Shown: positions 8,345 to 16,823 of the stretch, in pieces
Layout of the letters: each line of letters opens with the position of its first letter
Position numbering within the stretch: the first letter of the stretch is position 1
DNA from: Sphingopyxis sp. BE259
GTDB taxonomy: Bacteria > Pseudomonadota > Alphaproteobacteria > Sphingomonadales > Sphingomonadaceae
NCBI RefSeq assembly: GCF_031457495.1
Contig: NZ_JAVDWM010000001.1
Coordinates: forward strand, 2,220,001 to 2,284,000
Direction: 5' to 3'
Length of the DNA stretch: 64,000 nucleotides
The notes under the pieces: model-generated
What the model was told of the DNA's origin: nothing
The model's database searches: none
The model's input: only the letters and a program-made list of their open reading frames with translations
Position numbers and translations under genes: made by a program

Positions 8345-9280
8345 ATGAATTCCGACGACCCTGACCTGTCGCTCGTCGCGCCTCATCGACGCGACGAGGT
8401 GCGACGACGCATCGGCGTGCTAAGCGCCTACGTGAAAAACCCTAGTGTCAAAGCAGCCAAGGATGCAGCAGCCGATTTGGGACTATCCCTGACCTCCTTC
8501 TACACTCTTGTGCGTGCATGGTCCGAAAGGCGAGCGGAACTCTTGCCAGGTGCGGGTCGCTCCCGGCAACGCAAGGATGATCTAACCGAAGATCAACGTA
8601 ACATCTTCGAGGAGGTCGCAAAAAACGCGCAGACGGCCGTCCTGCAAAGGGCGATCGAAAATGCCGAGAAGCTCGCGAAGGCACGCGGGGTCGCAATGCC
8701 GAGTTGGAACACTGCGCGTCGCCACCTTCGCAAGTTGATCGGAGCACGCCTTTCAAACACGTCGATCGCAGCCGGTGCCACCTATGCGGTGGATTATGTC
8801 GCACTCGATGTGCCGGTCAAGGATGGCACCCTGATCATCATGCCGGTCGCCGCTATCGTGTTGCGCATTGACGATGCTGCTATTGTGGGAGTCGATCTCT
8901 CGAGTGCAGGCCCGTCACCGAAAAACGCAATGTCAGCAATCGAGATGGCGCGCTCCTCAATCCTGCGCGATGGGACGCTGGAAACAGTTCTTGCCCTTGA
9001 AATATTTCCGGGCGACGAGTGGCGAAGTTTCTTGGAAGGGCTGCGCGGCTTACCTGTCAAACTTCGCGTCTTCGAGCGTGAAGCGCTGGGACGCAAAGGA
9101 CCAGCTGCGACGATGCTACCTGCAAAGATCGCTGGCATCAGTCTCAAGCCCCGTCTCGCGGGGCGTGATCGTCAACGGAGGCTCGCTACGCTTCCTGCCG
9201 GGGCAGAACCACTGACCCTGGCAGATGCCAACGCCTTCGTGCGGGAGCGTTGGGCAATTTCCGGAGGTGGGGTAAGTTAG
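8345..9280 (+). CDS. Transposase-like protein A of the Tn7-like element (HTH + degenerate RNase H-like domain)
   Basis: A 311-residue protein I do not recognise as a named family. It has a helix-turn-helix-like segment at about 36-60 (AAKDAAADLGLSLTSFYTLV), a second at about 105-131 with the PSWNTARRHLRKL pattern typical of Mu/TnsB-type transposases, and from about 147 a stretch resembling the first strands of an integrase core (TYAVDYVALDVPVKDG, then AAIVLRIDDAAIVGVDL). D150 or D155 sits where the first catalytic Asp would be, but I find no second Asp-Asn/Gly motif or final Glu. ATG 8345 has a strong GGAGGA site. It converges on the gene at 9287-10507 with six bases between stops. It may bind transposon ends as a regulator or antagonist; this is inference. 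Confidence 0.7.
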   Translation: MNSDDPDLSLVAPHRRDEVRRRIGVLSAYVKNPSVKAAKDAAADLGLSLTSFYTLVRAWSERRAELLPGAGRSRQRKDDLTEDQRNIFEEVAKNAQTAVLQRAIENAEKLAKARGVAMPSWNTARRHLRKLIGARLSNTSIAAGATYAVDYVALDVPVKDGTLIIMPVAAIVLRIDDAAIVGVDLSSAGPSPKNAMSAIEMARSSILRDGTLETVLALEIFPGDEWRSFLEGLRGLPVKLRVFEREALGRKGPAATMLPAKIAGISLKPRLAGRDRQRRLATLPAGAEPLTLADANAFVRERWAISGGGVS

Positions 9281-9286
9281 TCGTCG

Positions 9287-10507
9287 CTATCTCTCCGGAT
9301 CTACCATTGGCGGAAGAAGCAAAGCCAGTGCTGACGCGCACTCACGTCCCAAGGAAACGGTTGAGGCAAGACGATCTCGGCCATCCCGCCACCGATCGAC
9401 GGCCTTCAATATAGTTTTCAACGCAAGAGCATCTCCGGTCTCCTCACTAACTTCAGAGTTCGTGACCTGCGATCCGGTCACTTTCGTAACCGCATCGATC
9501 AGGACATTCCGCCGGTCAGCATTGTGATGTCGGACCGCCTCCCCAATGAGCGCCGTCGCGTCCTTCAGACTCACTATTCTTGCTGCAGACATCCCGTTGG
9601 CGGGCGGCTCCCCACGGGCATACGCGCGCGGATGCAGGCTGACACGTCCAATGCGGTGTCCGAGCAGCTTGATCAATTGGCGTCCGAAACGACGCTCACC
9701 AGAATTCACGATCTCAATGCTACTCTGCGGCGAGATCAGGAGCCCAGCGAAATTGCCGAAGCCTTCCGGCGTGACGATGCGTAAGCGCCCGGGTATCTGG
9801 CCGGCGTCCCCCACGTCGTCGTAGTCTGCGGCTGAGTTGAATAAGGTCTCCAACAGCATTGTGCCGGATCGGGAGATCGGTCCTGCGGCCCAGCCGAGGA
9901 TAATGCGGCTGGCTGACTCAACCGCGAGGCAGACGGCAACGATATGGCCGCCTTCGTCGATCGCGGTGCGCATTGCGGTGCCGCTGAAATCGACGAGAAT
10001 CTCGGAGCCGAGTTCCTGCTCTATGACCTCTGGATCCGCTGACGCCCGCGCCGAAGCATCCCGCAACAGCCTGGTCGCGGTCTGCCTGGAGATCGCATCC
10101 GCCGACTGGGCGATCAGTTGCTCAACCAGTATCGACGTATCGGCATTTTTGCCTGCATCCTTGACTAACTTCAACGCGAGTTCGGATGCACCTTCCTTGC
10201 CAAGGCCTACTCTGCGTGGGGCTCGGCCAATGAAAGGAGTAAGGGAGCGCAATGATCGATCGCGCTTCCACCTCTGGCGCAGACGGAAAAAGGCAATACG
10301 ATCCATGCCGGCCTTTATTGCCGCGTCGGACAACGGCAGCCGACGTTCCTCATCCATCACTGCATCCAGACGCTGCAAGGCGATGTGTAGGCGATCGGGC
10401 GCCATAGACCGCGCAATTGCCCATTCCTCAGCTGGCACAACGTCGCCCCATGCCTCGTGCATAAGAGCTTCAAGCAACGAAAACTGATCGGGATCCGTCC
10501 TGCTCAT
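9287..10507 (-). CDS. Transposase-like protein B of the Tn7-like element (HTH + degenerate RNase H-like domain)
   Basis: A 406-residue protein with the same layout as its convergent neighbour: HTH-like segment at about 57-81 (SDAAIKAGMDRIAFFRLRQR), a second at about 122-150 (SRQTATRLLRD), then an integrase-core-like region from about 168 (GSEILVDFSGTAMRTAIDEG, HIVAVCLAVESASRIILGWAAG). The latter strongly resembles the strand pattern and SR-ILG motif of TnsB/TniA proteins. D173 matches the first catalytic Asp, but the second site reads VTPEGFGNF in place of a D-N/G motif, and no clear catalytic Glu follows, so it is probably inactive as a transposase. It is divergent from tnsA and starts 70 bases away across a pair of operator-like repeats. 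A regulatory or accessory role is likely. Confidence 0.72.
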   Translation of the reverse strand: MSRTDPDQFSLLEALMHEAWGDVVPAEEWAIARSMAPDRLHIALQRLDAVMDEERRLPLSDAAIKAGMDRIAFFRLRQRWKRDRSLRSLTPFIGRAPRRVGLGKEGASELALKLVKDAGKNADTSILVEQLIAQSADAISRQTATRLLRDASARASADPEVIEQELGSEILVDFSGTAMRTAIDEGGHIVAVCLAVESASRIILGWAAGPISRSGTMLLETLFNSAADYDDVGDAGQIPGRLRIVTPEGFGNFAGLLISPQSSIEIVNSGERRFGRQLIKLLGHRIGRVSLHPRAYARGEPPANGMSAARIVSLKDATALIGEAVRHHNADRRNVLIDAVTKVTGSQVTNSEVSEETGDALALKTILKAVDRWRDGRDRLASTVSLGRECASALALLLPPMVDPER

Positions 10508-10533
10508 GTTGCATACTTAGATGAGTATGTTGA
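10506..10533 (+). promoter_or_regulatory. Operator-like repeat 1 between gene B and tnsA
   Basis: A 28-base unit beginning ATGTTGCATACTTAG and containing the perfect dyad CATACT-6-AGTATG (10512-10517 and 10524-10529). It matches the unit at 10563-10590 at 24 of 28 positions. It overlaps the start region of gene B on the minus strand. Confidence 0.6.
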
Positions 10534-10562
10534 CGAACGCCACCATCGATCTTACTTAAGCG

Positions 10563-10590
10563 ATGTTGCGCACTTAAATGAGTATGTTCA
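10563..10590 (+). promoter_or_regulatory. Operator-like repeat 2 overlapping the tnsA start
   Basis: Second copy of the 28-base unit, beginning ATGTTGCGCACTTAA, with the right dyad arm AGTATG intact and the left arm changed. Its start is 57 bases from the start of copy 1, and it overlaps the first tnsA codons, so a protein bound here could block tnsA expression. Confidence 0.55.
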
Positions 10591-11348
10591 TGGGGCTTAG
10601 GTTTCACGCGGAAGGTTGGCCCGAGGGGCTGGATATCTCACTCACTCCGCTGCGCAGGGTGATCAGGCGCGCATCCGTTATCTGCAACGGCTGGCATCGC
10701 ACGCACAAACACCCTCTTGGCTATCTGCCTGGCGAGTCGCAGAACGAGCTGCTGGTTCTTGTGCTAGCTGAGATGGATCCCGGCGTTACGGCAATCGCTG
10801 CGCAGCCGATCAAGATCACCACGTCGACGCGCTCAGGCTGCCTTTTCTCGCACATCCCCGACTACGCCATGGTGCTGGATGGCACCGGCGTGCTCGTAGA
10901 GGCTAAGCCTGCCGACAAGGCGGCCCGCCCCGACACAATCGAAAGGCTCCGCAGGGCGGCCGACTACGCCAGCGACGGCGGCTACGACTACAGGTTGGCG
11001 TTGCGGGACGAGATGCTCGTGGACCCTCGGCTGCCTGGCATCATGAAAATCTGGCGTCAGTTTCGTCCCGGAGCAGACGAAATATTGCGGCTGCGCGCCG
11101 CTAGCGTTTTAAGAAAGGGCAGAATCCCGATCCGCGACCTACTGACAGAAATTCGCCACGGCGGGAACTTGGACGCGACCTTTGAGGACGTCCTAGCGCT
11201 GATCGCCGCAGGCCATGTGTTCTTTGATCACGACATGCCCGTCGACGATGGCGCCTTGGTGCGGTTTCCGGATCGCAGCGGCCTGCCCGACACGCTGCTA
11301 CCCGCTCGGCGCCCGCGCGATCCGATCGGCTTGGAGGTGCGCACGTGA
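10578..11348 (+). CDS. tnsA: TnsA-like transposon endonuclease
   Basis: TnsA cuts the 5' ends of a Tn7-like element, working with TnsB to give cut-and-paste excision. This 256-residue protein shows a PD-(D/E)XK restriction-endonuclease core: ESQNELLVLVLAE (E57), then HIPDYAMVL (D95) and LVEAKPAD (E108, K110), followed by a C-terminal region of about 100 residues resembling the TnsA winged-helix domain. Three in-frame ATGs (10578, 10584, 10590) leave the exact start open; no good Shine-Dalgarno sequence is visible. The stop overlaps the tnsB GTG. Presence of TnsA separates this element from Tn5053-type replicative transposons. Confidence 0.88.
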   Translation: MSMFMGLRFHAEGWPEGLDISLTPLRRVIRRASVICNGWHRTHKHPLGYLPGESQNELLVLVLAEMDPGVTAIAAQPIKITTSTRSGCLFSHIPDYAMVLDGTGVLVEAKPADKAARPDTIERLRRAADYASDGGYDYRLALRDEMLVDPRLPGIMKIWRQFRPGADEILRLRAASVLRKGRIPIRDLLTEIRHGGNLDATFEDVLALIAAGHVFFDHDMPVDDGALVRFPDRSGLPDTLLPARRPRDPIGLEVRT

Positions 11349-13534
11349 GTTATGCCCATATCGTCGGCGGTGCGTCGATCAAATACATCAACCAGCGCTG
11401 GGACTTCCAGCGACGACAGGGCGCGCGAACCGAATGGCGATCTGACACCACCTACGAAGTCGTCAATTTCACCGATTTTGAGCTGCAGAAGCGCATTCGG
11501 CTGGGCGAGATCGTTCTCAACGATGGAGACGGAATCGTCCCCGTCGAAGGCAAGCCTTCGGCCATTCACGGCGTCACGAAGGCAAGCCCGCAGGATGTCG
11601 AGGAAGGTCGTCGTGCGCTCATTTACGTCTTAGCCATTCACGAAGCCGGTCTTTACGGCGTCAGGAACCGCCCGGATGAGTGGAAGTCATGTATCGCCGA
11701 CACCCATAAGCGCTATGGCCAGCAGTGGGGTAAGCTTCGCGGCCAAGGGATGGGCAACCCCGTTGCTGCGCCATCGCTCAAAACGGTCCAAAGAATGGTT
11801 GGCAATGGCGGCGCGAACCCGACACTTGAGAAGCTGATCCCGCGACACCGGGCCAAAGGCAATCGAGATCGCCGTTACGACGAAGCCCTTTTCGAATTCA
11901 TTATGGAGAAGGTCGACGAACAATATCTACAGCGGCCAGCGATCAATATTAACGACTTCAAGTCTTGGCTCGATGTCGAGACCAAGAAGGAAAACGTCCA
12001 GCGATCGGCTGCAGGCTTGTCAGCGTTCCCGATCGCTGGAATTACGGCTATCGAGAATTGCATCGCGGAATTCGATCAGGAAGAGGTGGTCAGACGACGC
12101 TACGGCGAGCAAGCCGCATTCATCTCCTACGGGTCGGCTGAGGCGCAGAAGGCACCAGAAGCGCCGCTTGATAGAGCGGAATTCGACGCCACCGTTACGG
12201 ACTTGTTCGTGGTTGACGATGAGACGATGCTTCCGCTCGGTCGGCCGACTTTCGTTGGCGGCAAGGACCGTTGCACCGGCATGCCGCTGAGTTGGACGAT
12301 CACCTTCGAAAAGCCGAGCATCCTCGCGCTGAGCCAGAGTATCCGCAATGCCGTCCTTAGCAAAGACTACGTGGAGGAGCTTAATAACACCGCCGGCTGG
12401 AGCATCCGCCATAAGTGTGAGACGTTCGGCGTCCCACGCACGCTAGTTTTGGACCGCGGACTGGAGAATCTCGCTGAGAGCATCGCTGTCATGGCGACGA
12501 AGCTCGGCATCAATCGCATCCTTATCATGGGCCGCAAAAAACCTTGGTTGAAGGGTGCGATCGAACGGATGATCCGGACCATGTCGGAAGCCGTGCTCCA
12601 CGTCGCACCCGGCACAACCTTCCACAACGCTCTGATGAAGATGGGCTATAATCCGGAGAAGGACACGGTCATCACCGTCTCTGCCCTCGATCACGCACTC
12701 CACAAGTTCTTTATCGACATCTACCCCCGGGGCGGCGAGCGAACGCACAACAACAAGCGCCGCATCGACGTTTGGCGCGATCTCACGCGAAAGAATCCGG
12801 TGCGGAGCGTCGGTGACGTTCAGAACGTCAACCACCTATTCGGCCGGACGGACTATGCCGTCCCCGGACGGCACGGGATCAATTACGAAAACATGCAGTT
12901 CTTCTCAACGCGCCTGTTGGCTGAACGCAAATCTGCCAAATTCCAGAAAGCGCTCGAGCGTCAAGGCGGCAAGATTCAGTTCCACGTCGATCCCGCTGAC
13001 CTCGGCGCCATCCATGTTGTGCTCCCGCACCTCGACGAGACCATCCGCGTCCCGGTTGCGCCCAAGTGGACGAACTATGCCACCGGTCTATCTCTGTGGA
13101 ATCACCGCCGCATCCGCGAATTCGCCCGAGACAGCAGCAGGAGTGCCAACGAAGCCGACTCGCTAACCGAGTGCAAGGCCGAACTCATCTCGATGTTGCG
13201 CGAACAGATGCAGGGGCGCCGAGGCACCGTCAGGGCCGCTCAAACTGTCGCACGCATGGAAGGAGTCAACCGGATCGCACGTGCCGGCAATGATGCCGCT
13301 ACGACGGTGCCCGGATCGGCGGCTCATGAGCGGCAGGAAGAGGCTAAGGCAATCCAGGCTGCCAGGGACGCCGTCGCAGAATCGAGACGTCGGCCGACTT
13401 CGCGCCGGCGCCCCGACCGGCGTGGTAAGGAGATGATGAAGGTCACTCCTGTCCAGCCGGTGGATACGAGCTCGTCCGGCGTCCTCGACATCGGAGGCTC
13501 CGCGCCCCTTAAGAAGAAGGGCTTCAAGCCGTGA
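11345..13534 (+). CDS. tnsB: TnsB-like DDE transposase
   Basis: Catalyses 3'-end cleavage and strand transfer. The 729-residue protein has N-terminal HTH-type DNA-binding domains (about 70-260), an RNase H-fold core with an intact triad D281 (EFDATVTD), D370 (LVLDRGLEN) and E407 (WLKGAIERM; 36 residues separate the last two), a Mu-type C-terminal beta-barrel region (about 480-600), and a basic tail (RRRPTSRRRPDRRGK) ending in a short peptide that in Tn7 and Mu relatives contacts the ATPase. It starts with GTG at 11345 overlapping the tnsA stop and ends overlapping the tnsC GTG. All catalytic residues are present, so activity is expected. Confidence 0.95.
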   Translation: MSYAHIVGGASIKYINQRWDFQRRQGARTEWRSDTTYEVVNFTDFELQKRIRLGEIVLNDGDGIVPVEGKPSAIHGVTKASPQDVEEGRRALIYVLAIHEAGLYGVRNRPDEWKSCIADTHKRYGQQWGKLRGQGMGNPVAAPSLKTVQRMVGNGGANPTLEKLIPRHRAKGNRDRRYDEALFEFIMEKVDEQYLQRPAININDFKSWLDVETKKENVQRSAAGLSAFPIAGITAIENCIAEFDQEEVVRRRYGEQAAFISYGSAEAQKAPEAPLDRAEFDATVTDLFVVDDETMLPLGRPTFVGGKDRCTGMPLSWTITFEKPSILALSQSIRNAVLSKDYVEELNNTAGWSIRHKCETFGVPRTLVLDRGLENLAESIAVMATKLGINRILIMGRKKPWLKGAIERMIRTMSEAVLHVAPGTTFHNALMKMGYNPEKDTVITVSALDHALHKFFIDIYPRGGERTHNNKRRIDVWRDLTRKNPVRSVGDVQNVNHLFGRTDYAVPGRHGINYENMQFFSTRLLAERKSAKFQKALERQGGKIQFHVDPADLGAIHVVLPHLDETIRVPVAPKWTNYATGLSLWNHRRIREFARDSSRSANEADSLTECKAELISMLREQMQGRRGTVRAAQTVARMEGVNRIARAGNDAATTVPGSAAHERQEEAKAIQAARDAVAESRRRPTSRRRPDRRGKEMMKVTPVQPVDTSSSGVLDIGGSAPLKKKGFKP

Positions 13535-14580
13535 GCGATGACGTTCCTTGGTCCCGAATGTCGAAAGATGCTCGGCTTTCACAGTTGGGCAAGCTGTTCG
13601 TCGAGCGCGAAATCGAAACCCAGATTTATTCGATCCTAGACAAGATGCGCGCTTCGCGGCTCATCTATGACGAGCCGCGCAATGCAGTCATCACCGGAGA
13701 GACCGGCGTGGGCAAGTCGAAAATCTTCTCACGCTACCTTGCCATGAATCCGACGAGACGACACGAAGACGGCAATCTAGTGCGGCCAGTCGCCCTCGTA
13801 GACATCCGTCACAGTTCATCACCTCGGGCTGTTGCGCAGTCCATCCTTCTGGGCTTGGGAATCACCAAAGGCCTCCAAGCCGCCAACGTGACTGACCTCG
13901 CCCGCCAAGCGAAATACAATCTGGTCAGGCAACGAGTAGAACTCGTGATGCTCGACGAGTTCCACAACACGCTGACGGACGCCGGTAACGTGCGGGAGGA
14001 AACCAGGTCCAACCGCATCGCAGAATGGGTCAAAGATCTGTGTAAAACGAAGGACCGCACTCCCGAGTGGCCCGATGGCACGACGGACGAAAATATTCCG
14101 TTTGTGATGATTGGCACGCGCAAAGTGCTAAACATCGTCAATGCCGACCAGAATCCGGAATTGGCATCACTGACACCTTTCAACGTCAGCATCCCTCGAT
14201 ATCGCTTCGAGGGAGAGGGCGGAATCGAGGAGTTCGAGACCTTCCTCGTCAAGCTCGACAACGAGCTCCCCTTCGACGACTTCAGTGGGCTCGCACAGAA
14301 TGGCATGGCGGAAAAGATCCACATCGCCACCTATGGCCTGCTTCGGCAGATCCATCACCTCGTCACCTACGCAGCGGAGCTCGCAATTATCGAGGGCGAC
14401 GCAGGCATCCGCGAACATCACCTTCATCGTTCCATCGAGGATCAGCGTAACCTGCTCCAATCCAACCTCCTTGTTGATGGGGAGGAGAAAGGACGAGTGG
14501 TCGTTAATCCTTTCGCACCGCCAAGCCTGACACGAGAGACTGCGCGCCCGATGGCAAAGAGTGGTTGCAGGTCGAGGTGA
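13531..14580 (+). CDS. tnsC: TnsC/TniB-like AAA+ ATPase
   Basis: The ATP-dependent adaptor that links the target-selecting TniQ/TnsD protein to the transposase. The 349 residues contain Walker A GETGVGKS (56-63), Walker B VELVMLDEFHN (Asp-Glu at 142-143), and the downstream FVMIGTRKVLNIV segment typical of TniB/TnsC. The start is GTG 13531 overlapping the tnsB TGA, in keeping with the other junctions; ATG 13558 is an alternative. The length is between TniB (about 300) and Tn7 TnsC (555), so it lacks the long Tn7 tails. Confidence 0.94.
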   Translation: MSDDVPWSRMSKDARLSQLGKLFVEREIETQIYSILDKMRASRLIYDEPRNAVITGETGVGKSKIFSRYLAMNPTRRHEDGNLVRPVALVDIRHSSSPRAVAQSILLGLGITKGLQAANVTDLARQAKYNLVRQRVELVMLDEFHNTLTDAGNVREETRSNRIAEWVKDLCKTKDRTPEWPDGTTDENIPFVMIGTRKVLNIVNADQNPELASLTPFNVSIPRYRFEGEGGIEEFETFLVKLDNELPFDDFSGLAQNGMAEKIHIATYGLLRQIHHLVTYAAELAIIEGDAGIREHHLHRSIEDQRNLLQSNLLVDGEEKGRVVVNPFAPPSLTRETARPMAKSGCRSR

Positions 14581-16703
14581 GCGCGACACCTGAGCACGGT
14601 ATGCTACCACTTGTCGTCCGCCCGTTTAGTGGGGAAAGCGTGGTCAGTCTGATCGGGCGTCAGGCCAATGCTCTCTGCGCGCCCTTCTCCGCCGTCTGCA
14701 CCCACCTCGGCATAAACGCGAATTTCATGCTCTCCGACGAGAGTTGGACCCGCCTGGCAAACGCGATCGGCGTGGAGGAAAAGGACCTGTCCGGCATGCG
14801 CCGAACGACGGTTCGGCTCGGACAGGAAAGCGGAGGAGTCGGGATACTCGGACTTACCCTGCGCCATCACCTCGTCAATCACGGGGCGCTCCGCGTCTGC
14901 CCCTCTTGCCTTGACGAAGATCTTCCCATGCTAGAGCGTTGGGACATCGTCCATGCACCTGTGTGCTTGCGCCATTGCGCTCAGTTGGTAGACACCTGCC
15001 GGTGTGGCCGTCCACTGTCCCGTCGGCGTCGCGGATTCAAGATCTCAAACAGCTGTCCGTGCGGTTCCCCCTACGCCACGCTGAACGCGCCGCGCGCCCG
15101 CCCTGGCCTGATGGCGATGGGAACGATCATCGACAATGCGCTGACGGGATGTTCGCAGGAAAGCCTAGACCCTGCATTGCGAGGTCTGCCCCTATCTGAT
15201 CTGCTTTGCTTGGCGCACGTGGTGGGCTTTGCCGCCACCACCTTGGCGAGCGATGACCCGAATGTTGAGCTCCGTGGGGCGGTCTATGGATCGGTTAGCA
15301 TCGGAGCGGCCCTAAAGGACGTCGCAAGCATCGCAGATCTCATCGAAGCAGCGGTGCCGCACCTCGCTACATGGAGCGACACCTATCCTACGTTACTTGC
15401 CAACGTCGCTTGCCGTAACGAGGCGGCCGGAACCAAGAGTGCGGACGCAGTGTTTGCCACGACCATCGGCAGGATGCTGCGCCGCCCTCCACGTGGTATC
15501 GACGGAATCCCTCTCTCCTGCATGACAGAGCAGGTGGAGCGCTTCTGCGAAAACATGTTCGGCATCAAGCCACGTAAGAAGTCGCACCGACGCGATAGTC
15601 CTGTAGGACGCAAGGTTGCGCAACATATCTCTCGACGCAAAATCGCAGCGACGCTTGGGGTAGGCGCACAGTCGCCTGCGCTTACACGAATCTTCGACGA
15701 GGTAGTCCGCACCCTTGATCAAGAAAACGCGGCCACTTCGACTAGCGCAAAGGTCTTGGCAAAGCGGGTCGAGGAGTTGGTCCTCCGGCGCTGGCATAAT
15801 ACCAACGGAACGCTTTCGTTGGACGAAGCATCGCGTCGGCTTAGCCACCCACGCTCCACCCATTCGCCCAGCGACTGGATACATCCTCAGCTCCTTGTGC
15901 CGATCGATGTGGGACAGCACGGAGTAGACGGTGTCCTCTCCAAACGGCGCAACGGCATATCGTTTCTAACATCGGACGTGGAAACCATGCGTGACAGGAT
16001 CGCTGAACGCACGCAGACGGTGGCGACAGACTCCGAGATGGAAGGTTACGCATCCTTCGCTCAGTGCAGGAAGTTTCATGGTGGTGGTTGGCCGAGGAGA
16101 GAGTTCCTACTCGCCTTTCTCGCTGGTCGCATCCCCGCCCGCTCGCCGATCAACCGGCCACACATCGCTGACATTTGGTTTGAGACGAACGCCGTGCGAA
16201 ATCTCGCACTGGAATACAGGATCAGGGCCGTCCTGGCAAAGGACTCGTTCGCCATCGCATACCGATGTCGCTCTCTCGTGGCCGAACTCTGGGGCGGGAC
16301 TGCCGAGGATCTCTCCGACTATCATCTGCGGCATCTGCGTCGAACAGAGGCGATCCGCTTCAAAGACGTCCGCAACACAACCGAAGGTCGCGACAGGCCC
16401 CTCTACCACTATTCGATGGTTGACCTGCTCGAACGCGCACGCCTGATCCAGGGAGCAAGCATAACGACACTTGTGGACCGGTTGATCGATAAGAACCGGG
16501 CTAGCCGCGCCGTAGGCATGCGGATTACCGTCGATGCCGAGCAGGCATCCGCCAACACCTACCTAGCGGCGCTTGCTTCAAATGCCGCCAGCTCACTCCC
16601 CGGCCGCAAGAAGGCTATGGTGGAAAACTTTGACAATTCGCCCCCGCCGCCCGGATGGCGGCGTGGAAGCGGTGCACTAAGGCCACCAATCGGTCCAGCC
16701 TGA
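14577..16703 (+). CDS. tniQ: TniQ/TnsD-like target-selection protein
   Basis: TniQ-family proteins recognise the attachment site and recruit TnsC. The 708-residue protein has an N-terminal TniQ domain (LPLVVRPFSGESVVSLIGR) and zinc-binding ligands in the order CPSC (108-111), CLRHC and CRCG (C130, H133, C141, C143). A long C-terminal part of about 500 residues includes basic, HTH-like stretches that probably read the target DNA, as in TnsD. I chose GTG 14577, which overlaps the tnsC TGA like the other junctions; TTG 14565 is in frame upstream. Because the element sits at the end of rnhA, this protein is inferred to recognise rnhA sequence. It is the only TniQ here. Confidence 0.92.
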   Translation: MSATPEHGMLPLVVRPFSGESVVSLIGRQANALCAPFSAVCTHLGINANFMLSDESWTRLANAIGVEEKDLSGMRRTTVRLGQESGGVGILGLTLRHHLVNHGALRVCPSCLDEDLPMLERWDIVHAPVCLRHCAQLVDTCRCGRPLSRRRRGFKISNSCPCGSPYATLNAPRARPGLMAMGTIIDNALTGCSQESLDPALRGLPLSDLLCLAHVVGFAATTLASDDPNVELRGAVYGSVSIGAALKDVASIADLIEAAVPHLATWSDTYPTLLANVACRNEAAGTKSADAVFATTIGRMLRRPPRGIDGIPLSCMTEQVERFCENMFGIKPRKKSHRRDSPVGRKVAQHISRRKIAATLGVGAQSPALTRIFDEVVRTLDQENAATSTSAKVLAKRVEELVLRRWHNTNGTLSLDEASRRLSHPRSTHSPSDWIHPQLLVPIDVGQHGVDGVLSKRRNGISFLTSDVETMRDRIAERTQTVATDSEMEGYASFAQCRKFHGGGWPRREFLLAFLAGRIPARSPINRPHIADIWFETNAVRNLALEYRIRAVLAKDSFAIAYRCRSLVAELWGGTAEDLSDYHLRHLRRTEAIRFKDVRNTTEGRDRPLYHYSMVDLLERARLIQGASITTLVDRLIDKNRASRAVGMRITVDAEQASANTYLAALASNAASSLPGRKKAMVENFDNSPPPPGWRRGSGALRPPIGPA

Positions 16704-16712
16704 CATGATGCT

Positions 16713-16727
16713 CGGACAACTTATGCC
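16713..16727 (+). promoter_or_regulatory. Putative TnsB binding site R2 (internal)
   Basis: CGGACAACTTATGCC, a perfect copy of the 15-base terminal motif at 16823-16837, same orientation, 110 bases away. Partial copies (GAGACATCTT near 16745 and CGGACATCTT at 16767) lie between them. Confidence 0.65.
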
Positions 16728-16823
16728 GGCATCATACTTAGTCAGAGACATCTTTTGAGAGGTCGACGGACATCTTCATGAATTTACAGAGCGGCCCCCA
16801 CCGAGCGAGGAAAAGCTGATGCC

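Noticed and set aside
9837..10487. A 216-codon plus-strand frame inside the transposon
   Set aside because: It is antisense to gene B, whose HTH and integrase-like pattern and operator context are more convincing; no ribosome binding site or known motif on the plus strand.
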